A stretch of DNA of 64,000 nucleotides from the NCBI RefSeq assembly GCF_000523235.1, contig NZ_CP006850.1, positions 2,852,001-2,916,000 on the forward strand, given 5' to 3'. Source of the stretch: Nocardia nova SH22a (GTDB lineage: Bacteria > Actinomycetota > Actinomycetes > Mycobacteriales > Mycobacteriaceae). Positions within the stretch are counted from its first letter, which is position 1. Each line of letters starts with the position of its first letter. This document shows, one piece after another, positions 43,060 to 51,257 of this stretch. Position numbers and translations under genes: made by a program. The notes beneath the pieces were generated by a model, which ran no database searches, was not told where the DNA came from, and saw only the letters and a list, made by a program, of their open reading frames with translations.

Positions 43060-44142
43060 ATGGAATTCGGCATCTTCATTCCCAGCGCACGCAACGGCTA
43101 CATCATGTCCGAGACGGCGCCCCAGTACTCACCGACCTACGACCACATGCGCGAGATCATCCAGACCGGCGAGCGCAACGGCTTCTCCTTCGCACTGTCG
43201 CTGTCGTGTCTGCGCGGCCACGGCGGCACCACCGGATTCTGGGACGACGCCCTCGAGTCGATGACCCAGATGGCCGCCCTGGCACGCGATACCACCTCGA
43301 TGAAGCTGATCGGCTCGGTCAACATCCTGGCCATCCACCCCGCCATCGCGGCCCGGATGGCGATGACGATCGACTCGATCAGCGACGGCCGGTTCTCGCT
43401 GAACATCGTTCCCGGTGGCTGGCATCCGCGCGAACTCGAGGTGCTCAAGGTCTGGCCCGGTTACGACTACAACAACTACCGGTGGCAGTACGCCGGTGAA
43501 TACTGCCAGGTGGTGCGGGAACTCTGGGAGAACGGCATCACCAATTTCCAGGGCGAGTACTTCCAGTACGAGGACCTGCGGATGGGCCCGAAACCCGAGC
43601 GCCACATCAACATCGTGTGTGCCGGAGCCTCCGACGACGCCATCAAATTCACCACCCGCTACGCCGACTACTCCTTCCGGCTGGCGTGGGGCGGACAGCA
43701 GGCGCTCGAGGATGTCGTCACCCGGTTCCGCGGTCAGATGGACGAGGCGGGCCGCACCATCAAGCCCTATGTCGCACTCGGCGTGGTGATCGGCGACACC
43801 GACGAGGAGGCCGAGGCGCAGCTGCGGGACTACGTCGACCATGCCGACGTGTCGGCGATCGAATACATGGTCGGCGGCGCGGTCACCGACAGCGCCAAGG
43901 GCGGCACCTCGGAGATCCTGGCGAGTATGGATCGCAAAGGCGCGGTGCAGATGTCGACCGACTTCATCACCGGATCACCGGAGAGCATCGCCCGCCAGCT
44001 CGACGAGTGGGCCGCCATCGACGGCGTCGCGGGCTACATGCTGATCTTCCCGGACTACGTCCGCGACATCGAACGCATGGGCCGGGAGGTCTTCCCCCTC
44101 ATGAAGAGTTTCACCCCGCTCACCGCCCCCGCCTCGGCGTAA
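43060..44142 (+). CDS. RutA-family flavin monooxygenase
   Basis: 360 residues from ATG 43060; AAAAGGAAG is upstream. The order of motifs follows Escherichia coli RutA (363 residues): an early FIPSARNGYI, APQYSPTYDH, the NILAIHPAIAARMAMTIDS segment, VPGGWHPRELEVLKVWPGYDY and ICAG-like IVCAGASDDA. RutA opens the uracil ring with a flavin peroxide, cleaving an amide C-N bond. Here the partners RutC-like (two) and RutF-like are present, but RutB, RutD, RutE and RutG are not. A different N-heterocycle or amide substrate is therefore likely. Confidence 0.87.
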   Translation: MEFGIFIPSARNGYIMSETAPQYSPTYDHMREIIQTGERNGFSFALSLSCLRGHGGTTGFWDDALESMTQMAALARDTTSMKLIGSVNILAIHPAIAARMAMTIDSISDGRFSLNIVPGGWHPRELEVLKVWPGYDYNNYRWQYAGEYCQVVRELWENGITNFQGEYFQYEDLRMGPKPERHINIVCAGASDDAIKFTTRYADYSFRLAWGGQQALEDVVTRFRGQMDEAGRTIKPYVALGVVIGDTDEEAEAQLRDYVDHADVSAIEYMVGGAVTDSAKGGTSEILASMDRKGAVQMSTDFITGSPESIARQLDEWAAIDGVAGYMLIFPDYVRDIERMGREVFPLMKSFTPLTAPASA

Positions 44143-44238
44143 TCACATGGGCCCGGCCGCTTTCGGGTCGGCGGCCGGGTCACCACCTCCACACCTTCTC
44201 CGACCCTCGCTAGTCCCCACGACAAGGACGTACCAGGC

Positions 44239-45729
44239 ATGACCACGACATTGTTCTCGCAAGACCTGCGCAGCCGGGTCGGCGACGCACAACAGATGCT
44301 GATCGGCGGTGAGTGGGTGCGGGCCGCATCGGGCCGGACCCTCGCGGTCGAGGATCCGGCGACCGGAGCAGTGGTCGCACACGTCCCGGCCGGTGATACC
44401 GAGGACGTCGACCGGGCGGTCGCGGCCGCGCGCGCCGCGCTGCGGGGGCCGTGGCGGCGCATCACACCGCAGGAGCGCGGCAAGATCCTGTGGCGCCTGG
44501 CCGATCTGGTCGAGACATACGCCCAGGAGCTGGCCGAACTCGAATCACTCGATGCCGGAATGCCGATCGGGGAGGCGCGTTACGTCGACGTCGCCCTCTC
44601 GATCGACATTCTGCGGTACTACGCCGGATGGCCGACGAAGATCACCGGCGACACCATCCCGGTGTCGTTCCCGCCGACGATGGGCGGCGCCTATCACGCC
44701 TACACCCTGCGGGAGCCGGTCGGCGTGGTGGCGGCGGTCGTGCCGTGGAATCTGCCGCTGCTGATGGCGGTCAAGAAGATCGCGCCCGCGCTGGCGACCG
44801 GGAACACCGTCGTGGTGAAGCCCGCGGAGCAGACGCCGCTGTCGATCGCGCTGCTCGCCCGGCTCGCCCTCGAGGCCGGAGTTCCCGAGGGCGTCCTCAA
44901 CTACGTCACCGGCTACGGCGAAACCGTCGGCGCCGCGCTGGTACGGCATCCGCAGGTGAGCAAGGTCAGCTTCACCGGATCGGTGGCGACCGGCAAGGCG
45001 ATCGCCTGGGCGGCCACCGATACGCTCAAGCGGATTTCGCTGGAACTCGGCGGCAAGTCGCCGAACATCATCTTCGACGACGCGAATCTCGATGCGGCCG
45101 TTCCGTCGTCGGCGCTGGCGATCTTCGCCTGCCAGGGCGAGAGCTGCGTGGCGGGGTCGCGTCTGTACGCGCAGCGCGGCGTCTTCGACGAGGTCGTCGC
45201 CGGTCTGGCCGACCGCGCCCGGGCCATCCGGTTGGGACCCGGTCTGGACGCCGGAACCGAGATGGGGCCGCTGATCTCGGCCGAACATCGCGACAAGGTG
45301 CTCGGCTATCTCGACCTCGCCCGTGCCGAGGGCGTCGAGATCGCCGCCGGTGGTGGCCGCCACGGCGAGCAGGGCTACTTCGTCGAACCCACCATCCTCA
45401 CCGATGTCGGTGCGGGGTCGCGACTGCTGCGTGAGGAGATCTTCGGGCCCGTGCTCTCGGTGGTGCCCTTCGACACCGAGGACGAGGTGCTGGAGCTGGC
45501 CAACGACACCCACTTCGGACTCGGAGCGGGGGTGTGGACGAGCGACCTCGGCCGCGCCCACCGCATGGTCGGCGAGCTGGAATCCGGTCAGGTGTGGGTG
45601 AACTGCTATCAGGCCGTGGACGCCGCCCTGCCGTTCGGCGGCTACAAGCAGTCCGGATGGGGCCGCGAGACCTGCAAGGAGAACCTCGACGAATATCTCG
45701 AGCTGAAGACCGTCGTCCTGGGGCTCTGA
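44239..45729 (+). CDS. NAD(P)+-dependent aldehyde dehydrogenase
   Basis: 496 residues. The landmarks are VPWNLPLL, KPAEQTPLS, FTGSVATGKA, the Glu in LELGGKSP and the catalytic Cys in FACQGESCVAGSRLY. Typical GQxC is replaced by GESC, a small change. It should oxidise an aldehyde released by ring opening, deamination or the GMC oxidoreductase that follows (11 bases downstream). AAGGA lies before the ATG at 44239. It is part of the ten-gene run. Confidence 0.9.
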   Translation: MTTTLFSQDLRSRVGDAQQMLIGGEWVRAASGRTLAVEDPATGAVVAHVPAGDTEDVDRAVAAARAALRGPWRRITPQERGKILWRLADLVETYAQELAELESLDAGMPIGEARYVDVALSIDILRYYAGWPTKITGDTIPVSFPPTMGGAYHAYTLREPVGVVAAVVPWNLPLLMAVKKIAPALATGNTVVVKPAEQTPLSIALLARLALEAGVPEGVLNYVTGYGETVGAALVRHPQVSKVSFTGSVATGKAIAWAATDTLKRISLELGGKSPNIIFDDANLDAAVPSSALAIFACQGESCVAGSRLYAQRGVFDEVVAGLADRARAIRLGPGLDAGTEMGPLISAEHRDKVLGYLDLARAEGVEIAAGGGRHGEQGYFVEPTILTDVGAGSRLLREEIFGPVLSVVPFDTEDEVLELANDTHFGLGAGVWTSDLGRAHRMVGELESGQVWVNCYQAVDAALPFGGYKQSGWGRETCKENLDEYLELKTVVLGL

Positions 45730-45740
45730 GGCGCACCGCG

Positions 45741-47243
45741 ATGAAGATCTACGACTACATCGTCGTCGGAGGCGGCAGCGCGGGCTGTGTGCTCGCCGCC
45801 CGGCTCAGCGAGAATCCCGACGTCTCGGTCCTGCTGCTCGAGGCCGGAGGCACCGAACAGCGGCCGGACGTCGAGACCGCGGCGGCCTGGCCGACGCTGC
45901 TGGGCAGCGACGCCGACTGGGGCTACGCCACTGTGCCGCACCGGGTTTCGGGGCGAAGCATCCCCGCACCGCGCGGCCGGGTTCTCGGCGGTTGCGGATC
46001 GATCAATGTGATGGCCCACCTGCGCGGGCATCGCCTGGACTTCGACGGGTGGGCGCGGGCCGGAGCCGACGGCTGGGACTACGATTCCGTGCTGCCGTAC
46101 TTCCGGCACAGCGAGGATGTCCCCGACGGCGATCCGCGTTATCGCGGTCGCGGGGGACCGCTACGGCCGCAACCGATTCGGGAACCACATCCGCTGAGCC
46201 TCGCGCACGTGGACGCGGCGCGCCGGGCCGGGCACAAGGTCGCCGACGACCTCAACGACGGCAACCTGCTCGGCGCGGCCTGCCACGACCTGCTGATCGA
46301 GGACGGGAAACGGCAGAGTACGGCGACGGCATATCTGCGCCCGGCGATGGGACGGAACAATCTCACCGTCGGCACCGATGCGCGAGTGCGCAAGCTCGTC
46401 CTGCGCGGAACGCGCTGTCTCGGTGTCGAATACATCCACGACGGACGCCGCATCGAGGCCCGGGCCGCCGCGGAGGTGGTGCTGTGCGCGGGTGCGGTCG
46501 CCTCTCCGCAGCTGTTGATGCTGTCCGGAATAGGCGCGGCGCACCATCTTTCGCCGCTCGGCATCGCCCCGGTCGCCGACCTGCCCGAGGTGGGGCAGAA
46601 TCTGCGCGACCACATCGTGCTCGCGGGAGTGCGAATGCGGGCGCGGCGACCGTTGCCGCCGCCGACCGGCAATTACGCCGAATCGACGGTCTTCCTGACC
46701 ACGGACGCGGGTCAGCGGCGTCCCGAAATCCAGCTCGTCCAACTACAGATCGACTATCACCTGCCCTGGCAGCAGGCGGCGGGCAACGCCTTCACCTTCG
46801 GCATCGGGCACATGCGTCCGCACAGCCGCGGCGAAATCCGGCTGGCATCCGCCGATCCGGACGTTCCGGCTCTTGTCGATCCGCGATATCTGGACCAGGA
46901 CAACGACATCGAGCAGTTGATCGCGGGCATCGAAGCCGCCGACCGGCTGGCGCGCACCGGCGCCTTCGACGAATGGGAGGCCACGTCGGACACGGCGACC
47001 CTGTTGCGGCTGGACGACCGCGAACTGCGGCGTGAGATCCGCGACTCGGTGAGCAGCTTCTTCCACCTGTCGGGAACGTGCCGCATGGGCGCGGTCGTCG
47101 ACCCGAGCCTGCGCGTGAACGGCGTCGACAACCTGCGGGTCGCCGACGCGTCCGTGATGCCCGACATCGTCTCCTGCAATACCAACGCGGCGACCGTGAT
47201 GATCGCCGAAAAGGCCGCGGACCTGCTGCGGACCACCGGCTGA
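45741..47243 (+). CDS. GMC-family FAD oxidoreductase, choline-dehydrogenase-like
   Basis: 500 residues from ATG 45741. FAD motif YIVVGGGSAGCVLAARL, GMC signature 1 (GRVLGGCGSINVMAHLRG), signature 2 (CAGAVASPQLLMLSGIG) and the C-terminal His in FHLSGTCRMG with NTNAATVMIAE. It oxidises a primary or secondary alcohol to an aldehyde or ketone, passing electrons to O2 or a carrier. It is slightly shorter than choline dehydrogenase (about 550). It sits between two ALDH genes, which could take its product. Confidence 0.88.
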   Translation: MKIYDYIVVGGGSAGCVLAARLSENPDVSVLLLEAGGTEQRPDVETAAAWPTLLGSDADWGYATVPHRVSGRSIPAPRGRVLGGCGSINVMAHLRGHRLDFDGWARAGADGWDYDSVLPYFRHSEDVPDGDPRYRGRGGPLRPQPIREPHPLSLAHVDAARRAGHKVADDLNDGNLLGAACHDLLIEDGKRQSTATAYLRPAMGRNNLTVGTDARVRKLVLRGTRCLGVEYIHDGRRIEARAAAEVVLCAGAVASPQLLMLSGIGAAHHLSPLGIAPVADLPEVGQNLRDHIVLAGVRMRARRPLPPPTGNYAESTVFLTTDAGQRRPEIQLVQLQIDYHLPWQQAAGNAFTFGIGHMRPHSRGEIRLASADPDVPALVDPRYLDQDNDIEQLIAGIEAADRLARTGAFDEWEATSDTATLLRLDDRELRREIRDSVSSFFHLSGTCRMGAVVDPSLRVNGVDNLRVADASVMPDIVSCNTNAATVMIAEKAADLLRTTG

Positions 47244-47286
47244 GGCACATCGCCCGCCGGACCACACATAACGACCGAGGAGAGAA

Positions 47287-48753
47287 ATGACCTTCCCCCA
47301 ACTGGATTCGATCGCCGCCAACCTGATCGACGGGCAGTGGCGCAACGGCGAGGGCGCCGAGGCCATCGAGGTCTTCGATCCCGCGACCGGAGCCCGCATC
47401 GCCGAACTGGCTCCCGCCGCCATCGCTGACGCCGACGCCGCGGTGACCGCCGCCGAACGCGCCTTCGCCGACTGGAGTGCGCGTCCCCTGCAGGACCGCG
47501 TCCGATTCCTCTACCGCATGAAGGCGCTGCTCGAACAGAACACCGAGGCACTGGCCCGGGTGATCACCAGCGATCAGGGCAAGACGCTCGACGAGGCCCG
47601 CGGCGAGGTCGCGCGCGCCGTCGACTTCCTCGAGACCGCCATCGCGGCGCCCATGCTGTATCACGGTCAGAACATCAATGTGACCACCGGCCTGGATGCC
47701 CGGCGGGTGCGGGAACCACTGGGTGTCTGCCTCGCGGTGACACCGTCGAACTTCCCGGTGATGAATACGGTGCAGTTCTCGTCGTGGGCACTGGTCACCG
47801 GAAACACGTTGATCATCAAGGCTTCCGAGCAGGATCCGATCGCCTCCAGTGCGGCCATCCGGCTGCTGCAGGAGGCGGGACTTCCGGCGGGTGTGCTCAA
47901 TCTCGTGCACGGGCGGGCCGATGTGGTCAAACATCTGATCGCCCATCCTGCGGTGCGCGCGGTCTCGTGCATCACCTCCTCACCGACGGCCAAGGCCATC
48001 TACGAATCCGCCGCGGCGGCCGGTAAGCGGGTGCAGGCCAACGGCGGCGCCAAGAACCCCATCGTCGTCGCCTCCGACGCGGACCTGGACCGGGCCGCGG
48101 CCGGCATCATCTCCTCGGCCTACGGTATGGCGGGGCAGCGCTGCCTGGCGGGCAGCCGCGTGATCGTGATCGGCGACGTGTACGACGAGTTGCTGAAAAA
48201 GGTTGTGGCCCTTGCCGAGAAGATCGTCGTCGGCAGCGGCCGGGACGAGGCCGTCACGATGGGACCGGTGGTGAGCGCGGCCAGTCGCGACCGGATCTTC
48301 GCGGCGCTGCGGGAAGCCGAGGAGCTCGGCGCGACGATCGTCCTCGACGGCCGGACCGTGAAGCCCGCCGGCGGCGCCGAGACCGAGCAGGGCTATTTCA
48401 TCGGCCCGACCGTCGTCACCGGACTCGACCCGCGGCAACCGGTGGAGCGGCGCGAACTGTTCGGCCCGGTCGTGGTCGTGCACCGGGTGGACTCCCTCGA
48501 CGCCGCGATCGACCTGTCCAACGACACCGAATTCGGCAACGCGGCAACGATTTTCACCACTACCGGCGCCACGGCCGCGGCATACGAGCGTCGCGTGCGA
48601 TCCGGCAACGTCGGGGTCAACGCCTTCCCCGCACCGCCCGCCAACGTGACCATGGGCGGATACGGAGCCTCGTTCTACGGGGACTCCCACGTCTGCGGCG
48701 CGGCGCCGCTGGACTTCTTCACCGATCAGAAGCTCGTGGTGTCGCGGTGGTGA
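47287..48753 (+). CDS. CoA-acylating semialdehyde dehydrogenase, MmsA-like
   Basis: 488 residues. The ALDH fold shows methylmalonate-semialdehyde dehydrogenase features: TPSNFPVMN (not PWNFP), QANGGAKNP where most ALDHs have a catalytic Glu in ELGGK, and the catalytic Cys in GMAGQRCLAGS. Enzymes of this subgroup transfer the acyl group to CoA, giving propionyl- or acetyl-CoA-like products. Its presence as the last gene of the run suggests that the pathway ends in an acyl-CoA. GAGGAGAG precedes the ATG. It is convergent with the GntR gene, 33 bases away. Confidence 0.88.
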   Translation: MTFPQLDSIAANLIDGQWRNGEGAEAIEVFDPATGARIAELAPAAIADADAAVTAAERAFADWSARPLQDRVRFLYRMKALLEQNTEALARVITSDQGKTLDEARGEVARAVDFLETAIAAPMLYHGQNINVTTGLDARRVREPLGVCLAVTPSNFPVMNTVQFSSWALVTGNTLIIKASEQDPIASSAAIRLLQEAGLPAGVLNLVHGRADVVKHLIAHPAVRAVSCITSSPTAKAIYESAAAAGKRVQANGGAKNPIVVASDADLDRAAAGIISSAYGMAGQRCLAGSRVIVIGDVYDELLKKVVALAEKIVVGSGRDEAVTMGPVVSAASRDRIFAALREAEELGATIVLDGRTVKPAGGAETEQGYFIGPTVVTGLDPRQPVERRELFGPVVVVHRVDSLDAAIDLSNDTEFGNAATIFTTTGATAAAYERRVRSGNVGVNAFPAPPANVTMGGYGASFYGDSHVCGAAPLDFFTDQKLVVSRW

Positions 48754-48786
48754 ACCGGCCCTCGATACCGTAGGGGCGAGGACTCC

Positions 48787-49464
48787 CTATTTCTCCCAGA
48801 ATCCTTGCGCCTCCAGGATTTCGATGGCCTTCTCGGCGCCCTGCAGGAAGTGTTCTTCCATTGCCGCGCGGGCCTTCGGTCCCGACCGCGAACGCAGGGC
48901 GTCGAGCAGGTCGCGGTGTTCGGCATCGGCTTCGGCCGCCATGTCGGTGTTGGACTCGTAGAACTCGAGGGGGATCGGGCTGCCGAGGGTACGCAGGACC
49001 GAGAGGATGCGCGGCGACGCGGCGGCGTGGTTGATCAGGCTGTGGAACTTGAAGTTCGCCTGGGCGCGCTCCTGTTCGCCGGTGGCGGCTTCCATCTGCT
49101 CGATGAGGCGTTCGAGTTCGGCGAGCGATTCCTCGGACAGATTCTGCGCCGCGCGCTCGGCGGCCCGCCCGGAGATATGGGCGAGCATCCAGTAGTGGTC
49201 CTCGATATCGGTCTTCGACAGCGGGACGACGAAGGCGCCGCGGCGCGGAATGATCTCGACCAGTCCCTCGGCCACCAGGGCCGACAATGCTTCGCGCACC
49301 GGGATCTTGCTCATTCCGATTTCCTCGGCGAGCGGCTCCTGCTCGATCCGCGCCCCGGGCTCGATCTCCCGGGCGAAGATCCGGCGCCGGATCTCGGTGA
49401 GCGCGATCTGCTTGAGACTGTCGGGCAGGACGACGTGTCGCGCGGTGTGGTTCGTGGTGGACAT
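48787..49464 (-). CDS. GntR-family regulator, FCD (FadR) subgroup
   Basis: 225 residues starting at ATG 49464; GAGGAC stands just upstream. The winged helix is at residues 18-83 (ALTEIRRRIFAREIEPGARI, then IGMSKIPVREALSALVAEGL). The all-helical FCD domain follows, with three His that fit a metal or ligand site (NFKFHSLINH, EAEHRDLL-like AEHRDLLDAL and MEEHF). FCD members usually repress catabolic operons and release DNA on binding an acidic intermediate. It is convergent with the long catabolic run and divergent from the ligase-BVMO-SDR operon, whose promoter carries a palindrome of the right type. Confidence 0.9.
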   Translation of the reverse strand: MSTTNHTARHVVLPDSLKQIALTEIRRRIFAREIEPGARIEQEPLAEEIGMSKIPVREALSALVAEGLVEIIPRRGAFVVPLSKTDIEDHYWMLAHISGRAAERAAQNLSEESLAELERLIEQMEAATGEQERAQANFKFHSLINHAAASPRILSVLRTLGSPIPLEFYESNTDMAAEADAEHRDLLDALRSRSGPKARAAMEEHFLQGAEKAIEILEAQGFWEK

Positions 49465-49616
49465 GTCCTCGTGCTCCCTCGCCGGGTGAACCTGGAACGG
49501 AAGCGGAAGGCCCCCGGGAAACTGTATATCAGCTACTTTATCCGGTTACCCCAGGCCATGCCGTGCGCGGCGGGCCGCACCCACCGCTGTGTTCGTTGCC
49601 ATCCAGCACCGATCTG

Positions 49617-49639
49617 TTATCGTATACGGTATACGATAA
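49617..49639. promoter_or_regulatory. 23-bp palindromic operator before the acyl-CoA ligase gene
   Basis: Arms TTATCGTATAC and GTATACGATAA are perfect complements around a single central G. The right end touches the ribosome-binding site AAGGAGG at 49638-49644 and the gene starts at GTG 49652. The symmetric GTATAC-type core is characteristic of FCD/FadR-type GntR sites. The GntR gene at 48787 is 153 bases away and divergent, making it the natural partner. Confidence 0.75.
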
Positions 49640-49651
49640 GGAGGCTGGGTA

Positions 49652-51238
49652 GTGAGCAACGATGCGGAATCGGGCGGGCCCCGGGGCGGGCAGACGCTCG
49701 CCTCGGCACTGCGCCGCGGCTATGTGGAGTTCGCGGACCTGCCGGCGGTCATCGAACGCGACGGCTCCACCACGAGTTATCGGGAACTCGGCGCCGCGGC
49801 TCGTCGGCTCGTGGGCGGTCTGCGTGATCTCGGCGCCGCCCAGGGCGACCGGATCGTCGTGCTGACGAACAACCGCTCCGAATGCTTCACCATCGATCAC
49901 GCGCTGGCTCTGGGCGGCTTCGTCCGCGTGGCTCTCAGCTACCGGTTGCATGCCCGCGAGGTGGCCGAGATCGTCGCCGACGCGGGCGCGCGCATCGTCA
50001 TCGCCGACGGTGAACGCATGTCCGCACTGCTTCCGGTGATCGGGGACTACGCCGGCACGCTGGTGTGCCTGGACGATATCGAGGGCGAGGTGCTCGGATT
50101 CGCCGACGTCTTCGCCGGCACCGAAGCCGCCGACGTGGATATCGCGCCGACCGATCTCGCCTGGATGCCCTACACCTCTGGCACCAGCGGACGGCCCAAG
50201 GGCGTCATGCACACCCATCGCAGCCTGCTGTCGGTGCTGCGGAACATGCTGCTGGAATTGCCGGGCGCCTCGACGACCGATGTGCTGGTGCACACCGCAC
50301 CTCTCACCCATCTCAGCGGCTACGCGATGATGGCCTATTTCCTGCGCGGTGCGAGCCAGCTCGCACTCGGCAGGTTCGACGCCCGGGAGTACGTGGAGAC
50401 GGTGGCCCGCCATCGTGCCACCGTGCTCCCGCTGGTGCCCACGATGATCAATATGATGCTGCCGGTGGTCGAGTCGACCGACCTCGATCTGTCGAGTGTG
50501 CACACCATCGTCTACGGCGGTTCGCCCATCGCTCCCGACCGGCTCGCGCGGGCGATCCGGGCGCTGGGGCCGGTGTTCATCCAGTCCTACGGCCTCACCG
50601 AAATGCCGTTCAACACATGGCTTTCCAAGCAGGATCACGTCTTCGATCCGGCCGGGGAGGTGCCCGGGAAGCTGGGTTCGGCCGGGCGGGTGGGCCCGTT
50701 CGTCGAATATCGGCTGATCGGGGCGGACGGAGCGCCGGTGCCGGTCGGTGAGCCGGGGGAGATCCAGGTGCGCGGCGACGCCGGGATGGCCGGTTACTGG
50801 AACCTCCCCGAGGCGACGGCGGAGACGATTCTCGAGGGCGGCTGGATCGCCACCGGCGATGTCGGACGCCTGACGAACGGCTTCCTCCATGTGGTGGATC
50901 GGAAGAAGGACATGATCGTGTCGGGCGGGTTCAACGTCTACCCGACCGAGGTGGAGAACGCCATCTACGCCGTCGCGGGCGTGGAAGAGGTTGCGGTGGT
51001 GGGCATTCCGGACGAGCGGTGGGGTGAGACCGTGCACGCGGTGGTGTCGGTGCGCGCCGGGTGCGAGGTCACCGAGGAACAGATCGCGCGCGCCTGCCTG
51101 GACACCATCGCCGCCTACAAGCGGCCGCGCAGTATCGAATTCGTCGAGGAACTCCCCAAGACCGGGACCGGCAAGATCCTGCGCCGCGAAGTGAAGGCCG
51201 CGTACTGGGTCGGCCGGGACCGCCTGGTCAACGGCTGA
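49652..51238 (+). CDS. Acyl/aryl-CoA ligase (AMP-forming)
   Basis: 528 residues from GTG 49652, which lies 7 bases after GGAGG. P-loop motif PYTSGTSGRPKG, then SYGLTEMP, GWIATGDVG, the hinge (DRKKDMIVSGGFNVYPTEVE) and the catalytic Lys in TGTGKILRRE. It activates a carboxylic acid formed by the pathway. The palindrome and the GntR gene imply control by a pathway intermediate. The BVMO gene starts 20 bases downstream and an SDR follows. Confidence 0.9.
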   Translation: MSNDAESGGPRGGQTLASALRRGYVEFADLPAVIERDGSTTSYRELGAAARRLVGGLRDLGAAQGDRIVVLTNNRSECFTIDHALALGGFVRVALSYRLHAREVAEIVADAGARIVIADGERMSALLPVIGDYAGTLVCLDDIEGEVLGFADVFAGTEAADVDIAPTDLAWMPYTSGTSGRPKGVMHTHRSLLSVLRNMLLELPGASTTDVLVHTAPLTHLSGYAMMAYFLRGASQLALGRFDAREYVETVARHRATVLPLVPTMINMMLPVVESTDLDLSSVHTIVYGGSPIAPDRLARAIRALGPVFIQSYGLTEMPFNTWLSKQDHVFDPAGEVPGKLGSAGRVGPFVEYRLIGADGAPVPVGEPGEIQVRGDAGMAGYWNLPEATAETILEGGWIATGDVGRLTNGFLHVVDRKKDMIVSGGFNVYPTEVENAIYAVAGVEEVAVVGIPDERWGETVHAVVSVRAGCEVTEEQIARACLDTIAAYKRPRSIEFVEELPKTGTGKILRREVKAAYWVGRDRLVNG

Positions 51239-51257
51239 CCGCGAGACGAGCGAGAAA

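Noticed and set aside
39506..44142. A complete canonical Rut uracil pathway
   Set aside because: RutA, RutC and RutF homologues exist, but RutB, RutD, RutE and the RutG transporter are missing and unrelated oxidoreductases fill the run.
49520..49535. GTATAT-containing sequence in front of the GntR gene as a third operator
   Set aside because: CTGTATATCAG is only half symmetric and does not match the palindrome at 49617; too weak to list.
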